Shown here in pieces: positions 60,559 to 64,000 of a stretch of DNA of 64,000 nucleotides (position 1 is the first letter of the stretch; each line of letters starts with the position of its first letter). Where the stretch lies: assembly GCA_028823345.1 (NCBI GenBank), contig JAPKBR010000001.1:1-64000 (forward strand). Direction: 5' to 3'. The notes beneath the pieces were generated by a model that saw nothing but the letters and a program-made list of their open reading frames with translations, was not told the origin of the DNA and made no database searches. The position numbers and the translations under genes are program-made. This DNA is from Planctomycetota bacterium. Lineage in GTDB: Bacteria; Planctomycetota; UBA1135; GCA-002686595.

Positions 60559-61407
60559 ATGCGGACGGTGCGACTTCTGGTTTCCTACAACGGCCTGTAC
60601 TTTTACGGTTGGCAACGCCAGGACGGTTTTATGACCGTGCAGCAGGCCCTCGAAGAGGGGGCCGCGGCGTTGCTGAATGAGTGCGTCGTGGTGCAGGGTG
60701 CGGGGCGCACGGATGGTGGGGTCCATGCCATCCGGCAGGTGGCCCATGTGCAACTGGAAACCGATCTGGACGATGTGACCCTGCGTCACGCTTGGAACGC
60801 GCACCTTGTGGAAGGCGTCGTGATCCGGCGCATCGAAACCTGTGAACCGGACTTTCATGCGCGCTTCGACGCCAGGGGCAAACGCTATTTATACCGGGTC
60901 CAGACCGCGCGCTTCCGTCCGCCGATCGGAGATGGCTATGCCCATTGGCTGCGTGCTCCCCTGGACCTTGGGGCCATGCGTGAAGCTGCGGCCCAACTGG
61001 TGGGCAGGCACGACTTTGCGGCTTTCGGCAACACCGGGCGCTATGCGACCTACCGCGGCCGCAGTGGCGAGCCGCCACCCATAGCCCACTCCACCGTGCG
61101 GACCATCAGCGGGGTGCGAATTTTGGCCCGGCGGGAGGGCCTGGGGATTTTTGTGGGCGGGGATGGGTTTCTCTACAACATGGTGCGTACCATCGCTGGG
61201 ACCCTGCTGGAGGTGGGGCGTGGGCAGATGGAGGTGAGCTCTATTGGGCGCGCCCTTTCCAGCGGCAAGCGCGAGGATGCGGGGCCCACGGCGCCGCCGG
61301 GGGGGCTGTACCTCCTGCGGGTGCTTTACTCCGAGCCGATCTTTGAAGGGCCAGACCCATCCCCACTGGGGGGGCCGGATTTGACACCTGGGGCATTTCC
61401 TGGGTGA
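60559..61407 (+). CDS. truA: tRNA pseudouridine synthase A (positions 38-40)
   Basis: 282 residues. Catalytic Asp52 lies in GAGRTDGGVHA. YNGLYFYGWQRQ at the start and FLYNMVRTIAGTLLEVG near the end are TruA blocks. It makes pseudouridine at tRNA 38-40. A Pro-rich tail of about 25 residues is unremarkable. About 110 bp after recR. Confidence 0.95.
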   Translation: MRTVRLLVSYNGLYFYGWQRQDGFMTVQQALEEGAAALLNECVVVQGAGRTDGGVHAIRQVAHVQLETDLDDVTLRHAWNAHLVEGVVIRRIETCEPDFHARFDARGKRYLYRVQTARFRPPIGDGYAHWLRAPLDLGAMREAAAQLVGRHDFAAFGNTGRYATYRGRSGEPPPIAHSTVRTISGVRILARREGLGIFVGGDGFLYNMVRTIAGTLLEVGRGQMEVSSIGRALSSGKREDAGPTAPPGGLYLLRVLYSEPIFEGPDPSPLGGPDLTPGAFPG

Positions 61408-61588
61408 GCCCCGTTCCAGCGAGGGAAGGGCCATTTCCGGAGCCTACGAACTGTGCCGGGTCCGATTCCGCACTGGTAAGAGGTTGATCTAGGAGCCTAA
61501 GTGGCCAATCTTAAGGCAGGGTCGTTGCACATCGCGATCGCCTTTCTTTTTCCCGTGCCCCCCCCGGGGCCTTCTCCAGGAGCTCTGC

Positions 61589-61894
61589 TTGAAGACTACC
61601 GTCGCCATTCCGCACAACAATTATCCCGACCGAGTCCGCGAAGCCGCCGAAGAGCAGCTTGAGAACCTGAGTGCCGTGGGCCGTGAAGTCCACAGCCTGA
61701 CCGCCACCCTGTCCCAGCAGAAGAACGAGCACCGGGTCGAGATTGTTGCCGAGGCCAACCACCACCAGACCTTGGTGGCCGACGGGGCCGGGTTGGTGAT
61801 TGAAGAGGCGTTAGTCATTGCCGCGGACCGTATGCGTTCCCAACTGCGCAAGCTACACGACAAGGTGCTGGACCGCCGCCACGGCAAGGCCTAG
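61589..61894 (+). CDS. hpf: Ribosome hibernation-promoting factor (short HPF/RaiA family)
   Basis: 101 residues from TTG 61589, with an AGGAG site about 6 nt upstream. It has the beta-alpha-beta-beta-beta-alpha outline of the family: an N-terminal strand, a helix (RVREAAEEQLENLSAV), three strands, and a C-terminal helix (DRMRSQLRKLHDKVLDRR). It lacks the long-HPF dimerisation domain. It blocks the decoding site of idle ribosomes. Neighbouring ptsN and HPr genes recall the rpoN-hpf-ptsN-npr cluster of proteobacteria. Confidence 0.8.
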   Translation: MKTTVAIPHNNYPDRVREAAEEQLENLSAVGREVHSLTATLSQQKNEHRVEIVAEANHHQTLVADGAGLVIEEALVIAADRMRSQLRKLHDKVLDRRHGKA

Positions 61895-61950
61895 GCCTTG
61901 GACTCGACATTGGCCGCCTGTGGGCCTTGCGGTGCCATATCGCCAAGAAT

Positions 61951-61979
61951 AGGCCCAGGAACGCATTCCTGGGCCTTTC
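61951..61979 (+). terminator. Intrinsic terminator after hpf
   Basis: Perfect 11-bp stem AGGCCCAGGAA / TTCCTGGGCCT with a CGCA loop, then TTC. It probably ends hpf transcription, so ptsN needs its own promoter. Confidence 0.8.
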
Positions 61980-62008
61980 AACTGGGGGGCTGATTGGTTA
62001 CGCTTCAT

Positions 62009-62021
62009 GGGTACCGTACCC
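62009..62021. promoter_or_regulatory. Palindrome upstream of ptsN
   Basis: GGGTACCGTACCC, a perfect 13-bp palindrome around a central C, 23 bp before the ptsN start. Candidate operator, or a hairpin in the leader. Confidence 0.4.
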
Positions 62022-62044
62022 CGGCAATAAAAAACCTAATAACC

Positions 62045-62524
62045 ATGACTTGGTGGAAGAACTTCAAGCCTAGCGCTTGCAATCACAAACTCCCTGCGGC
62101 GGAAAAGGAACAGGCCCTTCGGCTGATCCTCGAGACGATGACCAAGGCCAAAGTCTTGCAGTCTGATCTGACCGAGAAGGCTGCCGCAGCCATGATCGCT
62201 AGGGAAGAATTGGCCACCACGGGTGTGGGCAATGGGATGGCGATTCCCCATATCAAACTGCCTGGTTTGACCTCCGTTGCTTGCAGCATCGTGGTTTTGC
62301 GCGAGCCCATCGATTGGAAGGCCGTCGACGGTGCACCCGTTGACATCGTGATCACCATCCTGCGCCCGGATGCGCCCACCGACGAGTTCGATCCCGCCCA
62401 GCACATCAAGATGATGCAGTGGGTTGCGGGGTTGGCGCGAGATGGGGACTTCTGTTCCTTTGTTCGCAATGCGGACAAGAAGTCGACTCTGGTGGACTTG
62501 CTCAAAGAGCACGCCCACGCTTGA
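62045..62524 (+). CDS. ptsN: PTS EIIA domain protein (PtsN/fructose family)
   Basis: 159 residues from ATG 62045. The phospho-acceptor is His69 in GVGNGMAIPHIKLPG. EIIA-Ntr proteins take phosphate from HPr and act in regulation rather than sugar import; no EIIB or EIIC gene is near. An HPr gene follows 20 bp downstream. It lies behind the hpf terminator. Confidence 0.88.
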   Translation: MTWWKNFKPSACNHKLPAAEKEQALRLILETMTKAKVLQSDLTEKAAAAMIAREELATTGVGNGMAIPHIKLPGLTSVACSIVVLREPIDWKAVDGAPVDIVITILRPDAPTDEFDPAQHIKMMQWVAGLARDGDFCSFVRNADKKSTLVDLLKEHAHA

Positions 62525-62544
62525 GTCGCTAAGCCCAAAGAATC

Positions 62545-62853
62545 ATGGCTGAGACCAGCGCCTGTAGCGAAACCGTGAGGAATGAAGCGGGGCTTCACGC
62601 CCGGCCTTGCCATGCACTTGTCAGTCTCGCTTTAGGGTTTGAGAGCAGTCTCAGAGTGAGTCACGGGGGCCGCGAGGTCAACGGCAAGAGTATCTTGGAA
62701 TTGATGACCCTGGGGGTCGTCTGTGGGGGCGAAATGGAGTTTCGGGCGGAGGGCTCTGATGCCGAGGGGCTGATCGCAAGCGTCTCGGAATTACTGTCTT
62801 CGGGATTCGGCGAGGGGTACTCAACCCACGGGTCCCCCAAGGTCGAAGGGTAA
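62545..62853 (+). CDS. ptsH: HPr-like phosphocarrier protein
   Basis: 102 residues. Active His18 in NEAGLHARPC, and a regulatory-type Ser49 in NGKSILELMTLG. Likely the phosphate donor of the EIIA upstream. EI is not in the window. Ser49 keeps an HprK-type site, but whether HprK exists is unknown. Confidence 0.9.
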   Translation: MAETSACSETVRNEAGLHARPCHALVSLALGFESSLRVSHGGREVNGKSILELMTLGVVCGGEMEFRAEGSDAEGLIASVSELLSSGFGEGYSTHGSPKVEG

Positions 62854-62944
62854 GGCATGCGCCCAGTGCTCCCGTGTGAGCTTGGGATCCCTTACCGGTA
62901 GGCCCCCTTCATAGGGGTATTGCCGTACGAGCGCCTGTCCCTGG

Positions 62945-64000
62945 ATGATTTTGTTGAGAAAAGCGAAAAGTGTCGTCGGCCTCGACCTCGGAAGTTCCGT
63001 GGTCAAGGCGGTAGAGCTTTCATTGCTGGGTTCCGAACCGGTCTTGACCGGTTTTGGCCGAGCTGAAATCCCTCCCGGTGGTTCCCTTGAAGAGGCGGTC
63101 ACTGCTGCCCTAGCGACCCTGCGTGGACGCACCAAACGCTGCGTTAGCGGTGTGGGGGGACAGTCCACGGTAGTGCGCTACATCTCGATGTTGCCCATGA
63201 CCCATGAGGAACTCTTGCAGGCCGTCCGCTTTGAAGCGGACAAGTTCCTTCCATTTGACGCGGATGAGGTGGTGCTGGATTGCCAGCAACTCCAAGCCCG
63301 CACCAACCACGAGGGCGAATCTGACGGCAGCAAGATGCCCGTGCTGGTGGCCGCTTGCCGGCGTCAGCTGATCGAGGAGCAAGTGCAAGTGGTGGAACAA
63401 GCTGGACTGTTGCCCATCGCTGTGGATCTGGACCTGTTCGCCTTGGCTAACGCCTGGGACCTCTGCGGTTTGCAGGAAGAGGACATGCCCCAAGAGGAAG
63501 GAGCGCCCCAGGTCGCCCAAGCTTTGATCGACATTGGCGCCAGTCGCACCCTGATCAACGTGCTGCGCGGGGGCGAGACATGTTTCAGTCGTGAGATCGC
63601 CATCGGTGGCGCGGACATGACTCAAGCCGTTGCCCGGCGCCTGGGGGTTGAGCCCTTTGAGGCTGAGGCCATCAAGCGCGCAGGGGATGTGCACGAAGTT
63701 GAGGTGGGGGCCAGTGTCGCGCCCTTGCTAGAGGATTTGGCCAATGAGATTGCCCTCTCCATCGACTACGTGGAGCATCACGAAGGGGTCGAGGTGAGCG
63801 AGCTCTTGCTCTCCGGCGGCGGATCTCTGATCAGCGGCATGGCCACCTCGATCGAGCAAGCGACCACACGCACAACTCGGATTTGGAACCCCCTTGAGGG
63901 CTTGCGTGTGGACGCTGAGAGCCTCGATGTGGAAGAACTCGAAGCCTGGGCACCGTCCCTAGTCGTGGCCATGGGCCTCGCAGCGAGGGTCCGCGCATGA
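62945..64000 (+). CDS. pilM: Type IV pilus / type II secretion assembly protein PilM
   Basis: 351 residues, complete: the TGA is the last codon of the window. Actin-like fold with VGLDLGSSVVKAVEL at the N-terminus, the PilM block LPMTHEELLQAVRFEADKFLPFDADEVV, and C-terminal ATPase elements (LLSGGGSLISGM). It recruits PilN at the inner membrane. pilN and pilO would be expected beyond 64000. Confidence 0.9.
   Translation: MILLRKAKSVVGLDLGSSVVKAVELSLLGSEPVLTGFGRAEIPPGGSLEEAVTAALATLRGRTKRCVSGVGGQSTVVRYISMLPMTHEELLQAVRFEADKFLPFDADEVVLDCQQLQARTNHEGESDGSKMPVLVAACRRQLIEEQVQVVEQAGLLPIAVDLDLFALANAWDLCGLQEEDMPQEEGAPQVAQALIDIGASRTLINVLRGGETCFSREIAIGGADMTQAVARRLGVEPFEAEAIKRAGDVHEVEVGASVAPLLEDLANEIALSIDYVEHHEGVEVSELLLSGGGSLISGMATSIEQATTRTTRIWNPLEGLRVDAESLDVEELEAWAPSLVVAMGLAARVRA

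Overview
The window is a GC-rich bacterial chromosome segment dominated by translation and transcription genes. It carries no phage, insertion-sequence or CRISPR signature. Several features fit a Gram-negative-type (diderm) lineage, most plausibly Planctomycetota: an MCE/Mla lipid transporter, lipoproteins, an enlarged SecE, a Tsr3-like (DUF367) protein, an N-acylornithine rather than plain ornithine carbamoyltransferase, a divergent EF-G in the str locus, no rpmD, and many starts without a Shine-Dalgarno sequence. The phylum call is inference from gene content; no marker-gene tree could be run.

Layout. Bases 1-4232 (minus strand) hold one apparent operon: a large aromatic-repeat lipoprotein, then the MlaE-type permease, the MlaF-type ATPase and an MCE (MlaD-type) protein that runs off the left edge. 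Bases 4345-9199 (plus) hold trpS, two lipoprotein genes, dtd, an HU-type protein and a GT2 glycosyltransferase. A trans-sulfuration PLP enzyme (minus) faces them and diverges from mutS2, which lacks its usual Smr domain and is preceded by two nested mini-ORFs built from a 17-bp tandem repeat. A receiver-domain protein, aroC and a convergent secreted M23-like protein follow.

Bases 16994-23083 hold the tRNA-Thr(UGU)/Tyr(GUA)/Gly(UCC)/Thr(GGU)-tuf unit in the same order and with the same anticodons as the E. coli tufB operon, then rpmG, secE, nusG, rplK, rplA, rplJ and rplL. After a structured gap of about 690 bp come rpoB and rpoC. The str locus is split: a promoter, rpsL, rpsG and a strong terminator, then a Tsr3-like gene overlapping a divergent EF-G gene. 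From 36272 a promoter leads into a long, nearly canonical S10-spc-alpha series (rpsJ to rplQ, including secY, adk, infA and rpmJ, without rpmD), closed by an unusually long hairpin.

Bases 51598-56166 (minus) carry an N-acylornithine carbamoyltransferase and dnaE. Then follow tRNA-Arg(ACG) with tadA, the enzyme family that deaminates its wobble A; two tRNA-Ser genes; a small SRP RNA; and dnaX-ybaB-recR-truA. The right end carries hpf, a strong terminator, ptsN, an HPr gene and pilM, whose stop codon is the last base of the window.

The most unusual items are the Tsr3-like/EF-G translationally coupled pair, the aromatic-repeat lipoprotein in an Mla operon, the 17-bp repeat mini-cistrons before mutS2, and a predicted natural Arg88 S12. 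Others worth a look are the poly-Arg IF1 tail, which doubles as the rpmJ ribosome-binding site, and the carbamoyltransferase, whose specificity residue looks like the N-succinylornithine type.
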